This document shows, in pieces, positions 1 to 10,632 of a stretch of 64,000 nt of DNA. The translations under genes and the position numbers were made by a program. The notes under the pieces are model-generated. The model was given only the letters and a program-made list of their open reading frames with translations, did not search any database and was not told the DNA's origin. Location of the stretch: assembly GCF_000687475.1 (NCBI RefSeq), contig NC_057321.1:2170001-2234000 (forward strand), read 5' to 3'. Position 1 is the stretch's first letter. Every line of letters starts with the position of its first letter. The stretch is from Ustilaginoidea virens. Its lineage: Eukaryota; Ascomycota; Sordariomycetes; Hypocreales; Clavicipitaceae.

Positions 1-506
1 CTCTCTTCACCATGATGCGGACTCGACTCGATTTGATTTGAGCCCAAACGCGACAACAGTACATGCACTTTTTTTTTTTATTGTCAAGACGCGTCTCAAC
101 TGATTTGACTTGGAACCAGACGCAGCCATGACTCTGTACTATTTTTCTGAACCCTCTGCGTTCTCTGTTGGCTTTTTGTTGTCCTAGCCTTTCCTTATCT
201 TCAGCCTTTTGATCAGCATTAATGCGATGGATGAAATTTTTTCATTCTTTTTTTTTCCTTTTTGGCGTCGAACGTAACAATGGGGAGTTTTGAAGCTGCA
301 AGTGCATTTCTTTTTTCGACTCACGGCAAGCAACATGCAATTGGACGAATTTTATTACGGAAAATATCGTGTACAGATAGGCAGGCGTTATATTAAGCAG
401 AGGCCAAAAGATTTCTCTCCTTTTCAGCTCTGAAAGTTGGGTTGACAAAAAAAACACACACACATTAGCCTACGACCTTAGATGCCATGCTCACGCTTTT
501 CTCTCG
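1..506. other. left-edge intergenic DNA
   Basis: AT-rich flank with short T and A runs, presumably the 3' side of the leftward gene that ends near 507. I see no coding potential or structured element here. Confidence 0.5.
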
Positions 507-1620
507 TTATGGAGGGCTAGCGCTTGACGGTGTAGGTGACCGAGGAGACGGGAGTTTTGAGCCATCCAGCTCGTTAAGGCCATCGTCGGGATCGACTGGC
601 GCCATTTCCCATTGCGGATAGGACCTGATGGGCAGCCTCTTTTCCTTGGAGTAAATCTCGACGGGTATGGCCTGACGAATTGAATATGCAGACGATGGCA
701 ACGCTGTGCCCTCAATGCTCGTAGCGCAAGTACGCGCAGTGGTGTCCGTGTGCGAGTCCTCCGGACCACGATGGTCGCCCAGAGGCGGCAGCTGCGGCGG
801 CGGCTGAACAGCGGCGCCTACAAGCTCCGTTGTCCCCGTCCGAGTGCCGCTGTTTTCCACTCGTTCCCTACGCCTCCGCTGGGTATACGAGACCGCCAGG
901 CATGCCATGAGGAGGCCCACCGACAAGGCGCTGACGGCGATGCCGACACCCAGGCCTACCTTTGCCCCCGGCGGGAGCCGGTACGTCTCGGAAACAGCGA
1001 CGGAGGACGGCGCCAGGCACGCGAGCGCCGTGGAAGCAGAGCAGTTGAGCGCCGAGACGCTGCTGGGGGGTGGTGGTTGTTGTTGTTGTCGCTGGACGCA
1101 GTTCCCGCCGGCCCGACACTGCGATCCGTAGGGACAGCATTTGCCGCCGAGGGCCGCTTCGCAGAGGTAGTAGGTCGGCTGGGGGCATTTCCTAGCACAG
1201 CAGCCCGGCGAGACGGTGGCGGCGACGCGGCCGGAGCAGGAGTATGCGTCGCTGGGACAGGGCGAGTCGCCGACGCAGTTGGATCCGAGGGGGCAGCAGC
1301 GCGGCTGGTTCGCCCGGTTGATGTAGCAGTAGCTTTTGTTGTCGCAGCACTGGTCGGGACGCAGGACATCGAGGCCTTTTTTATTTTTTTTATTTTTTGT
1401 TAATGGCACGGTTAGAAGGGGAGTTTTTGACTTGGAGAAAGGGGGGGAGAGGGAGGGCGCGGCGGAGAAGAGGGTACAGTTGTGGTAGGAGTCGCCGCAG
1501 TTGGCGGTGGGAAGGGATGCAGAGACGGGTGCTGGTGCCGGCGACGTGGGCGGCAGAGTCTCCGGCATGTCGGTGTAGAGGACGAAGCCGGTCAGGCTGG
1601 AGCAGCTCTTGTCATTGTGT
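507..1620 (-). CDS. cysteine-rich single-pass membrane protein, 5' end unresolved
   Basis: Function unknown. The reading frame runs from an acceptor (CCCAG ending at 1621) to a stop at 507-509, and the first exon with start codon and signal peptide is not resolved. An in-frame 102-nt intron is likely at 1376-1477 (donor GTACCC, acceptor AAAAAAG); removing it joins NC to LDVLRPDQCC without changing frame. The extracellular half holds many Cys pairs (QCCDN, RCCPLGSNC, GCCARKC, KCCPYGSQC), then a Q/P linker, one hydrophobic segment (VGLGVGIAVSALSVGLLMA), a basic stop-transfer (QRRRR) and a Pro/Ser-rich tail. This architecture fits a type-I plasma-membrane or wall-sensor-like protein, but no named family is claimed. 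The first in-frame ATG of this exon is at 1568; coding frame continues upstream of it to the acceptor. Confidence 0.68.
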
Positions 1621-2285
1621 CTGGGCGGCGGTGAGGCATGACATGAGGGAGAGAAGGGGAGAGGAGCGGCGGCACGGGGCGATGGGAACGCGCGATGGGA
1701 ACGGGCGAGTTATCAGTTGGTTCGCCTGGGCGTGACAGTGCGGCGTGGGCTTGGGCGACGGCATCGTCAGCCTTGTCCGTGCACGGCGTTGCTATTGTTT
1801 ATTGTGTACGGACTGCTCCGTAGACGGGGTTGTGATCGGAGCGCTGAACCGAGGCGGAGGAGGCGGCTCGGGGAGATGGCAGGCTGTCCAGGGCGTGCCT
1901 GGGGTATAAATAGCGTCAGCGGGTCTTTAAAAGGGTGCGTTATTTTGGGTTCTTGGCCTTTTCCGATGCAGACAATGGTGTTGGTGAGCACGTATGTACG
2001 TTGGCATTCCCTCTTGCTTTCATCGATAAGAGACAAAAACTCCCCCACGTTGCATCCCAGGCGCGCACAGTACACGCACTGTCTTGCGTACGGCCAGACC
2101 CCGCTCCACCGAGCTCGGCCCGGATCACGAAACCCGCGTCGTCGTACCGACTTTTGCTTTGCTTTGCACCAGAACCAAGCTTATTTTTTCTTTGTTCACT
2201 ACCTTAGTCACAGGCTTCTCCTCTCTCCCGCCTCGCGCCCCTCCTGCGCGCTCTTCCAGGCGCGACCTCGTCCTCGGGATACGGA
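1621..2285. other. promoter / unresolved 5' exon of the cysteine-rich gene
   Basis: On the minus strand a TATA-like TATTTATAC lies near 1905-1913, about 150 bp upstream of an ATG near 1761. That ATG does not open a convincing signal peptide in frame with the downstream exon, so the first exon is left open. Nothing else is evident. Confidence 0.35.
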
Positions 2286-2985
2286 TACGGATACGGATAC
2301 GGCACCTCGTTGCGCTCGTAAGAGTTGGCCACGAAGCGCATCTGCTCAAACATGCTCGTCGCCACGCCGGGGTGGCAGTCGGGCCCCCCCTGGCGGCGCT
2401 GAAGGAGGCGATGCCCACCACGGCGCCGTTGACCACGAAGGGCCCGCCAATGTCGCTGGCCGTCTCCATGCCCCGCGCTGCCGGCGGCGCGCCCCTCGCC
2501 GCAGAAGTTGTCGGCGCCGACCTCGGCCAGGACGGGCCGCACGCGCTTGCGGCACACGCGCGGGCTGAATACGGGCACGGCGAACTCGAGGATGGCCTCG
2601 TGCTCCCGGCTGCGGTGGACGTAGGACCCGGGCCACGAGTACCCAACCCAGGGCAAGGTGCGCGGACGCTGGTGCCCGTTGCCCACGCGCATGCGGCCCG
2701 AGGGGTCGACGATGACCACCAGGCTGTCGGGCTGGGTCCGCGTCGTGCACGCAGCTGGCGGCGGTGAGGACCAGGTTCCTGCGCACCAGGACGCCGGAGC
2801 AGGCGGCCTCGCGGCAGGGGACACTTGGACCCGCGGGGCAGGCTGACCAGGCAGGGGTACTTGCCGGCCGGGACGGGGGTGCCGCCGAGGATGGCGGACA
2901 CGCACGACGCGCCGGCGGCGGCGAGGGCCGTCACGAAGGAGGCCTTCGTTTGTGGAGCCAGTCGAGCTTGACGGGACCAGGCCAT
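2286..2985 (-). pseudogene. trypsin-like (S1) serine protease homologue, frame-broken and triad-degenerate
   Basis: Chymotrypsin-fold signatures appear in order on the minus strand but in three different frames. The activation-site-like ILGGTPVPAGKYPCLVSL is near 2890-2840, RRNLVLTAASCV near 2785-2750, a central segment runs about 2740-2500, and DIGGPFVVNGAVVGIAS lies near 2455-2400. At least four frame changes are needed to join them and none looks like an intron. The catalytic His motif TAAHC reads TAASC, and the GDSGGP motif reads SDIGGP, so both His57 and Ser195 equivalents are absent. This could be a decayed secreted protease, or an inactive protease homologue further broken by assembly indels in GC-rich DNA. 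Four GGATAC hexamers lie at the 3' end (about 2276-2302). Confidence 0.72.
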
Positions 2986-3469
2986 GTTTGAGCGCCGAGT
3001 TGAGCTCGACGAGAGCGCCGCCAGTGGGATGCTTGAATCGCGTCGACGTCAAGCGCCCCCAATCACGGGTTTGTATTGCTCTACCCGATGAGAGACGAGA
3101 CCCCGGTCGTCGAATGACGCCGACGGGCTTTTGGGTTTGAGCACGTCTTTGCCTCGCCGAGCCTATCTAAGCAAAGCTAGGTAAAGCGAAGCATCAAGCC
3201 TCCTTTTTGTATCATAATGTCACGGTGCGTCGCTTCAAGATTTTGGCCGCCCGCCTGCCGGGACACTGATTGTACTGTACATACGTGATATTGATACACA
3301 CTGATTTAATAAGTAGAGCTCTTGTCCGCCGACCAAACGCGCAAAAGTCAACCCAGCACCCCATTCAACCGTCGACCGTGGAATCTATCAAGACAGACGA
3401 AAAAAAAAAAAAAAAAAGGATCAACACCCAACGACAAGTGACGTCACCACTACCACCTCCCACCGTGAC
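2986..3469. other. intergenic DNA
   Basis: Spacer between the protease remnant and the 3' end of the dioxygenase gene, with a 17-nt A run near 3401-3417. No gene or structured repeat is seen. Confidence 0.5.
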
Positions 3470-5292
3470 TCACGGCCGGGCAACACCCCTCTCGGCGCAG
3501 TACTTTTCCACCTCCTTCCGCAGGGTATCCCGCTGCCGCAGGGCGCCCTCCATGACCCGCTCGCACACCTTGCCGAGACCGCGCTCGTCGTCCCGCCTGG
3601 CCAGCTCGTCAATGTGGACCATCTCGGCCAGCACCGCCTCGAGCTGGTTGGGCAGCCAGGTGACGATGGGGCTGCCGCCCGTGGCCGTGGGGTGCGAGGT
3701 CCTCTTGAGGATGTACTCCCTGGCGAAGCACCAGTGCCGCCAGCGAAAGTCGCGCACCTGGTCCAGGATCTGCAGCCACAGGCTGCGGGACTCGCGCACG
3801 AGGTCCCTCTCCTCGTCGGAGGCGGGCTTGGCCCTGTCGAGGGCCAGCGCGAAGCCCCGCACGTCGTGCGCCTCGGAGACGTGCTTGACGTGCTGCAGGA
3901 AGTCCTTGTGGTTGCTGGGCCGGTACTTGCGGAAGTCGCGCAGGATCTCGGTCAGCGGCGTGTCGGGCATGGGCACCTGCAGGAGGTTGTCCATGAGGGG
4001 CACCATGGAGTCGTTGGCGCCGCTCTCGCCGCGGAACGACAGGGGCTCGCCGTCGTTGAGGCCCTCGTAGACGACGCCGTTGGGGAACATGCTCTGCGAG
4101 GTGATGCCGAAGATGAAGGTGCGGAAGCTGGTGTACTCGGTGGGCCGGGACTTGGCCCACATGGTCTCCATGACGGCGTTGATCTTGACCAGGGCGGCGA
4201 GGACCTCGCCGAGGCCCTGGTTGAAGGCGGCGCGCTGGGCGGGGGTGCCGAGCGGCGAGGACAGCTGCGAGGCGACGTCGAGGCACTTGACGGTGCCGGC
4301 GACGAGGGGGCCCGAGTTGCGGACCATGTCGATGTGGACGAGGACGAAGCCGGCCTCGGACGAGGTTGGGTCGAGGCCGTGCTCAAAGGCGCGGATGAGC
4401 CGGAGGTTGTCGTACTCGAGGCCGCGGGAGGGGTCCTCGAGACGGTAGTTGTACAGGGCGTAGGAGCCGGCGTATTCCATGAAGGGGAGGAAGCCGGCGC
4501 TGGAGCATGTTAGTCGGTGAAGGCGGTGTTGACGGGATGCAGGGTGTGGGTTGAGTGCAGGTGAAGTTGACGGAACGTAGGGTATAAGTGGTTGAAGGTG
4601 ATGTTGACTCGACGCAAGGGATAAGGGATGCATGTTGGTGTAGTGTAAGGCATGATGGTGTAGTGTAAGGCAGGTTGATGCACGTGATGTTGATGCAATG
4701 CAAGTCATGCCATGCAAGTGGTGCAACATGCGCAAGCAAGCAAGGAAGGGCATGGGGATGGGGACAAGGAATGGCAAGCGACGTTGCAAGCAACGCCCTC
4801 CCTCTCCCCCCCCCCCCCCCCCCCCGGACGAAGCAACACTTACATTTCCGCACAGCGAGCAATCGGCCGCGCAATGTTCCTCGGCAGAACCTGCCTGCCC
4901 AGCCCGTACTCCTCGCCCCGGACGAAGCGCTCGTGGCAAGGCTCCAGCAGGTACGCAGACGCCAGGAAGGAGTAGTCGCGGTACAGGGCGTTCATGACGG
5001 GCAGGTCGTGCTTGTACTTTTCCATGTGGTCCGTCAGGTCCGGGAACTCGCTGTCCACCACGCCGCCCAGCTTGCTGCCGGCCAGCAGGCCCGGCTCGCC
5101 GGACAGCGTCTTGACCGGCATGCGCTGGAGCAGCGACTCGAGGGCCGCGAACTCCGGGGGCAGCGTGACGACGGGGTCCATGCGCGGCAGGAAGCCGCGC
5201 GTGGTGGACACCATGAAGGCCGGCAGCGACCGGTCGTCGGGACGAGCATCGTCCAGCACGTGGAAGGGGGCAGGCGCGGCGACGGAGCCCAT
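3470..5292 (-). CDS. indoleamine 2,3-dioxygenase
   Basis: Haem enzyme that opens the indole ring of tryptophan to N-formylkynurenine, the first step of the kynurenine route towards NAD. Exons are 4844-5292 and 3470-4499 on the minus strand; the 344-nt intron has donor GTAAGT and acceptor CTCCAG. The spliced protein is 492 residues, normal for fungal IDO, and starts MGSVAAPAPFHVLDD. Family signatures are SFRGESGANDSMVP (about 304-317), the substrate/haem-side RKYRPSNHKDFL (about 340-351) and RWRHWCFAREYILK, whose His (about 405) is the expected proximal haem ligand. These are followed by HPTATGGSPIVTWLPNQL. No residue loss is seen. Two near-identical palindromes lie 336 and 801 bp upstream of the ATG and might be regulatory. 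Fungi often carry several IDO paralogues, so I give no gene symbol. Confidence 0.95.
4500..4843 (-). other. 344-nt repeat-containing intron of the dioxygenase gene
   Basis: Unusually long for this window. It contains imperfect direct repeats built on GTTGATG and GGTGTAGTGTAAGGCA (two adjacent copies near 4634-4671) and a run of about 19 C beginning near 4807, adjacent to the donor. Confidence 0.7.
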
Positions 5293-5627
5293 GGCGGCGG
5301 CGGAAGCGAGCGGGGACGGGGGACAAGGACAAAAGGGCAGGGGCTGGGGCTACGGCTGGGGGGGGGCAAGCAAAGCAAAGCAAAGCAAAGCAAAGGCCAA
5401 GCAAGCAGCGTGTTTGTATCCCTGTCTATGTGTTTTACACAGCTGGGGGGCAAGCAAGACGGTGGCGGGAGAGGGGGAAGGGATGCCGGAGAGCAGCAGC
5501 AGAAGGACGTATGTGTGTGTGTGTTACCCAGCGGTGGACGGATGAAGGTGAGGAGAAAATAAAAGAAAGGAGGAAGGAAATGGTCGATGCTGGCTCGCCC
5601 GGCTCGCGGCGCCGATAAGTACCCTGT

Positions 5628-5647
5628 GGCCGGAATGCATTCCGGCC
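5628..5647. promoter_or_regulatory. 20-bp perfect palindrome, candidate Zn-cluster factor site
   Basis: GGCCGGAATGCATTCCGGCC is its own reverse complement and contains inverted CGG/CCG triplets 8 bp apart. It lies 336 bp upstream of the dioxygenase ATG. Zn2Cys6 factors commonly bind inverted CGG triplets; a role here is inference. Confidence 0.4.
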
Positions 5648-6092
5648 TGGCGAGCGGGGCGCTGGTCACGATGCGCCGAAGCATCGGAGCGCCTGGACCC
5701 AGCGCCTGGCTCGCCATTGGAAGGACGGCAGGCAAGCTGATACGTAATGGAAAAACGCGGCGCTTCTTGGTCCTGCGTCCCCGCGTCCCCGCGTCTCCCC
5801 TCCTTGGTCCGGGTAGGTCGCTTCGCTGCGTGCAAGGAAGCCGGGTTCACGCGGCCCCGGAGCACGGCGGCTCAAAGCAAGGGCCGTTGGGGACAAAATC
5901 GCCGCCGCCGGGGGGAGGGGGAGGGGAACAGCAGGAGCGCCTCGGCAAGGAACGGCAGCAGCGAGCACCGGGATGAAAAGCCAAAAAGGAGCCGGCCTCG
6001 CGTGAACCCCTTGGCCGAGGGGCCGACTCTGCCCAGCCCAGCCCAGCAACCCCCCGCCGGCATGATCCATCCGTAATAGCAATTGGCCTATT

Positions 6093-6112
6093 GGCCGGAA
6101 TCATTTCCGGCC
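6093..6112. promoter_or_regulatory. second copy of the GGCCGGAA-N4-TTCCGGCC palindrome
   Basis: Same 8-bp arms as the site at 5628 with a different 4-bp centre (TCAT instead of TGCA), 801 bp upstream of the dioxygenase ATG. Conserved arms with a variable centre are what a dimeric factor site would look like. Confidence 0.4.
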
Positions 6113-7079
6113 ACGAGGGGGGGGGGGCCCATGATCGGACCCGGCCGCCAGCAACCACCTGGACTTTTTTGTTTACGTGGAACTTGGCTGGGAAAAGTGG
6201 GCTTCTCCGTCAATTTCGGGGACCGCCAGAAGGGGGGGAGGCGGTCTCGGCCGTTTCACCTTGCTCGCTCCGCGTTTGGGGCAGCTTTCGCGCGTTGCCA
6301 AGGGATTCTCGTGTCCGCCGTCACCGGTGACGAGTCGGTCCAGACCCAGCACGTCGGGTCTTGATGCTGCCGAGCGTTGCTTGTCATGGCCACGGCGCCT
6401 GTCCCGGAATACGGCGAGCCCATTGCTCCTGGAAAAGGCCAGAACAACCGCGAGTCAAGTTGCACGAAAGCTGCGCTTCGCCGCCTGCTCTCGGCACAAC
6501 GAGAGCGGCGGCTTTGTGCCTGCGCATGGTGTACATGTCAAAGGAGCAGTAGCTCGCACACGCAAACATGCGAGGCGCGGAGCAAAGAGTCGTGGGTGGC
6601 TACTCGTTTCCTTGTGCCCGGGGCAAAACGCACTGTCGTGACTTGATCAAGATGCCCCGATACAACGTCTTGCAAAAGGAACGCCTGCAGTGGCGGCGTT
6701 TTGTAGGAACCTCACCTCCAGGCTGTTGAAAGCCAGCTTCTGCTCATGCTGCGACGGCGCTTTTCGCCCCGTTGGCTCCGAGTCGGCAACTGGGACGGTA
6801 GGCAGCCATTCTCACAGGCTTGTGGAATCTTGTCTGGCCTCGTGATAGCCAGCTGCAAAGGGTGCGAATAGAAGACGCCATCCTCGGTAATACCGAGCAA
6901 GGCATCCGGACCACCTGCAGCTTTCTTCACCTACGATCCGACAGCCCAATGCACAAAGGTCGTCTGTATTCTTTCGCTTCAAGCTCCAAGAAAATTTGTA
7001 ATAAGAGAGGAGAGAGAGAGAGAGAGCAAAAAGAAGCAGAATCTACGACTTGTACCCTGACAATGGTTTGCGGTGTGTT

Positions 7080-8280
7080 ATTACGTGCATTTCGACAACT
7101 GTCTCGCTGAGCTGAGCGTATCCTGTCGTACCATCCAAACCTCGGAACACTCCCCTTGGCGTGGTAATTCGGTCCTGGGTTGGCCCCCAGAACTGCAAAT
7201 GAAGCTCGTTGGCATATCCCAGGCAAATGATGTTGAAGTACTTTGACGGCTCAGGACAATGTCATGTAGCTGGCATCAAGCGAGATCCGGTACGCGGTGG
7301 ACTCGAGTCCAGCCAAGTCGATATTTAGATCGATGCGCCGGTTTTGCCCATGCGGCCGGCGACCTTGTACTCAGTTACCGTGTCGCGTAAAGCAATGTGT
7401 CGCATCGAGAGCCCAGGCAGGATGAGCCGCATCGCATCGCTCAGCGTAACGTAACGGAGGCTGCCAGGTGCTGACGCTGCCCGGGGTTGCTTTCTTGTTC
7501 GCGTTCAGAGCCGCTTACCTCGCATGCACACCGAGCCTTGACAGAGTACTCGAACAACGATGAGCCCCCGCGTACGCAGATCAGAAGTCTCATTGCTGGT
7601 CGCCATTGGCTGCGAGGCCTTTTCTTCCAGGACCAAGAACTAGATGGCGCAGCATGTCGGGATACTGACCAAAAATGCTCCCACGGCGAATACTGGCGTC
7701 AGCATGCAAAAAGTCAGCAATAAAGCCGGACAGGAAAAGGCTCAATCAAGCATGCAGTTCACCTCTCACCTTGTTCATCCCCAGTAGTTCGGCCGAATCA
7801 ATAATGAAACTTCCAAACGGCGCAATATCAACGACCTTGGGCTCCAACGCCTGAAGGATTGCGGTGCCAGCTCAGTCCAAGGCCAAACAAGCAGCAGCCC
7901 GCGCGCGCGCCACGCACCGGAGCAAATGCAAGGCGGGGATGCCATATAAACGTAGCTATTGCACTCGACGTGGCCAAACGTGAACACAGATGTGTACTGG
8001 GCGTACGGAGGATGCCTTGTCGACAATGGCAAACCGCAGAATGGGCACTTGGATAAAGTCGGAATGGAGACGCAGGTTCAAAGCGGGCTCAGCTGTCTTG
8101 AAGAATACAGATACTAAAAAAAAAAACAACCGGAGGATGATCGAAACCATCGTGTCGTTACTGGTGTTGGGGGCCTGATGGTCGGCCGTAGCGCCAGTCG
8201 CTCCGAAAGCAGTTGCGTCAACGTGTCCGCCCGCCGCCTGGGACTAGCTTGTATCTTTTGTCCATCGAGATCCATGGATG
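7080..8280 (-). pseudogene. possible decayed gene: coding-like islands in changing frames
   Basis: Unrecognised. In order on the minus strand are MDLDGQKIQASPRRRADTL (about 8275), TAEPALNLRLHSDFIQVPIL (about 8090-8030), ALEPKVVDIAPFGSFIIDSA (about 7850-7795, followed by a good donor GTGAGA), a long open stretch with LRYVTLSDAMRLILPGLSM (about 7465-7400), DLNIDLAGLESTAYRISLDA (about 7325-7270) and ICLGYANELHLQFWGPTQDR (about 7230-7170), ending at a stop near 7090. Amino-acid composition looks protein-like, but the 3' half needs at least two frameshifts that no intron explains. It could be a pseudogene or a gene broken by sequencing indels. No family is claimed. Confidence 0.33.
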
Positions 8281-9553
8281 GCGGCCCGTCAAAGTCGCCA
8301 GTCTCTCGTCGGCCATCGCTGTTGAACAGCCATCGACCCGCAGTCAGCGAACGCATCAGAGCGAGCCAGGTTGCGAGATGGATGCACAGTACGCGAGGGC
8401 CATCTGCGGCATTCAGCTGATGGCAAGATGGGCGTCGCGATTGGAATCGGGGTGAAACAGCGGAGCCTTTGATCGAGCGTCAACGTGCACCATGGTCAGC
8501 GGTTTCGTCGGGTGGTGGGGGGGGCTGCTTGACGGGCGCTGGAGATGGTGAGACGAGGGGTGATGGGCGTGAGGAAGTCATGGACAGCAAGGGCCGGCAA
8601 AGAGTAAAGCAAAGCCTGGTGAAATGTCAAAACAACTGGCAGAAAAACCTCCAAGCTGGCCGTGCTGGGGCGCTGCGTGGCTTCCGCTGGCCGGAGCTGC
8701 CCGATGCGTTGCTGGGCTGTTTGGGCTGGTTTGTTGTGCGCTGCTGCCGCTGCTGCTGCTGCTGCTGCGGCGATGCTATTCACAGCTGGGACGGCTCTGG
8801 TCGCTGATTGGCCAGCCCCCCGGAGGCATGGATAATGCGCGCCCCTTTTTGGGGTCGCGGACCCGAGCTAGGCCCCTTTGGGCGGATGTGGCTCAATGCC
8901 AAAGCAGGGCCGGCAAGCGGGAAAAGAACATCCCAAAACCCACACCCCCCTTTGCCTGTTGGTCTTGGGGATGCGCCGGCCTCGAAGACCAGAGAACCTT
9001 TACCCATTTTCTTGTGCGCCGCCTTTGGCACCAAAAATTGATGAGCATGAGACCAAGGCCCCAGAAACCTACGAGACAACCCAAGGCCCCTCCCGGAAAA
9101 AAAAAATGAAAATCCCCTCCGCTCTCTGTTCACCCCCCCCCCAACCCCCTTTCTCCCATCATCCTTTTCCATCACCGCCCGCGACGCCATCACCACCACC
9201 GCCCGCTCGCTGCTGCCAATCCCCCGATCTCACGCCAGCCTGCCGAACGCCCGTGATCCCGCCTTGGCTCGAGCTGATGCAACCAGGCTCAGAGCACTAC
9301 AGTGCGTGCCAAACCTTATCGTCGGGCCTCGGACTCTGAACCGTGTCCACAGCAACCCAAAAAAACTCTCTCGTCAATGATTGTTCCTCGTCATCCACCC
9401 ACGCGTCTTGCTTCAACCTAAACTGCCTAGGCGTCATCCAACTGGATCCCTTGTTCCTGCATCCCTCAATTCCTGACCACCAAATCGTACCGGGTGTTTC
9501 GACTGGAACCGCTTACTCTTTGAACGCTCACTCTTTTCTCTTATCTACTCCAG

Positions 9554-9584
<31 letters not shown>

Positions 9585-9683
9585 TCTTTACACATTTTTT
9601 TTCTTTTTTCAAGATTACCAAAGTCTTGACCGTAAACCCGTCGTCACCTCCCATCTCTACGACGCCATCCGACGCCATCAGTC

Positions 9684-10632
9684 ATGGCTTCCAAGGGTGA
9701 TGGACGACGCAAATCCGGTGGCAAGCCAAGATTGGTAGTCACCCTCAAAGTCTCTTCATCGCGGTTGCGCCAACTGTTGCAGCCTGCCTCTTCCGAGTCC
9801 AAATCTCCAGCATCAAAAGGGTCTGCAGAAACCAAGGAATCCGTTTCTTCACCCGCAGTGTCTGCCAACCAGGCCGCGTCAGGTGTCTCTAATGGGGATC
9901 CTGCTACCGACTCAACCGCTGCGACACCAGCCGCAGAGGAGAACCCGGCAACTCCATCAATGCCGCCGCCCTTTGACGGCCGGAAAAAGGGTGCGAAACG
10001 ATCTGCCGCATCGCTCGATGGCGCGCCCAAAATTCGCGGCAAACCAGGACCAAAGAAGAAACCCAGATTGTACGTTTGCCTACCATGACGGGCCTGGGAT
10101 CGAGCTAGCTTCAAACTCGGCAGTTCTTCTCCCTCCTCTCCGTCCCCCGGGGGGAAACCCCCCCCCTTTTTTTTTTTCTTTTTTGTACTCAATCTCCCGA
10201 TGCTAACTTGGATGACCTTGCAGAGAGGATGGTACAATAGACCACGGTGCCGTCGCCAGAATGCAAGCTGCGAAACTAGGCCCAAAGGCGAACCAGGGAG
10301 CCATCAACGCTGGCCTTCGGGCGCTCGACAGATCAGGCAAACCATGCCGTAAATGGGCCCGGGGCGGCTTCACGCTGAAAAGCTTTACGGGGGTCGTGTG
10401 GGAAGTTCATCGCTGGACTGCTCCGCCAAAGAGACCTGCCGAAGACGAGAACTCGGAATCAAGAGCCGCCTCGGTTTCCGCCGACAACAGCAGCAGCAAA
10501 GAGAACAAGCCGAATGGGCAGGAGGAAAATAGCCCCAACCACAGCAATGGCGGGGGGGACGTCGACATCAACAGCGTGCCAAGCATCAACGCCTCTTCAC
10601 CAGCTCCTATTGCAGTATCAGCCGCGTCATAG
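9684..10632 (+). CDS. INO80 chromatin-remodelling complex subunit Ies4-like
   Basis: Likely an accessory subunit of the nuclear INO80 nucleosome-remodelling complex. Exons are 9684-10069 and 10224-10632; the 154-nt intron has donor GTACGT, a TGCTAAC branch and TTGCAG acceptor. The protein is 264 residues. The N-terminus carries the family motif GKPRLVVTLKVSSSRLRQLL, then a Ser/Ala-rich linker and a basic stretch (IRGKPGPKKKPRL). Exon 2 holds the conserved core: LGPKANQGAINAGLRALDRS, then GKPCRKWARGGFTLKSFTGV. The tail is Ser/Asn-rich and probably disordered. A (CT)n tract precedes the start. Assignment rests on these two conserved blocks recalled from the fungal Ies4 family. Confidence 0.88.

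Larger units (their letters stand above)
5293..9683. other. 4.4-kb gene-poor interval upstream of the dioxygenase and Ies4 genes
   Basis: Holds divergent promoter DNA for the dioxygenase (minus) and Ies4 (plus). It includes five AAAGC pentamers near 5373-5398, two GGCCGGAA-N4-TTCCGGCC palindromes (5628-5647 and 6093-6112), broken coding-like islands on the minus strand (about 7080-8280, listed separately), a CTG tract near 8745-8765 and a (CT)n tract near 9550-9585 just 5' of Ies4. I find no intact gene. Confidence 0.6.

Noticed and set aside
8496..8783. PolyAla minus-strand open frame
   Set aside because: Produced by a short CTG repeat; no other support.
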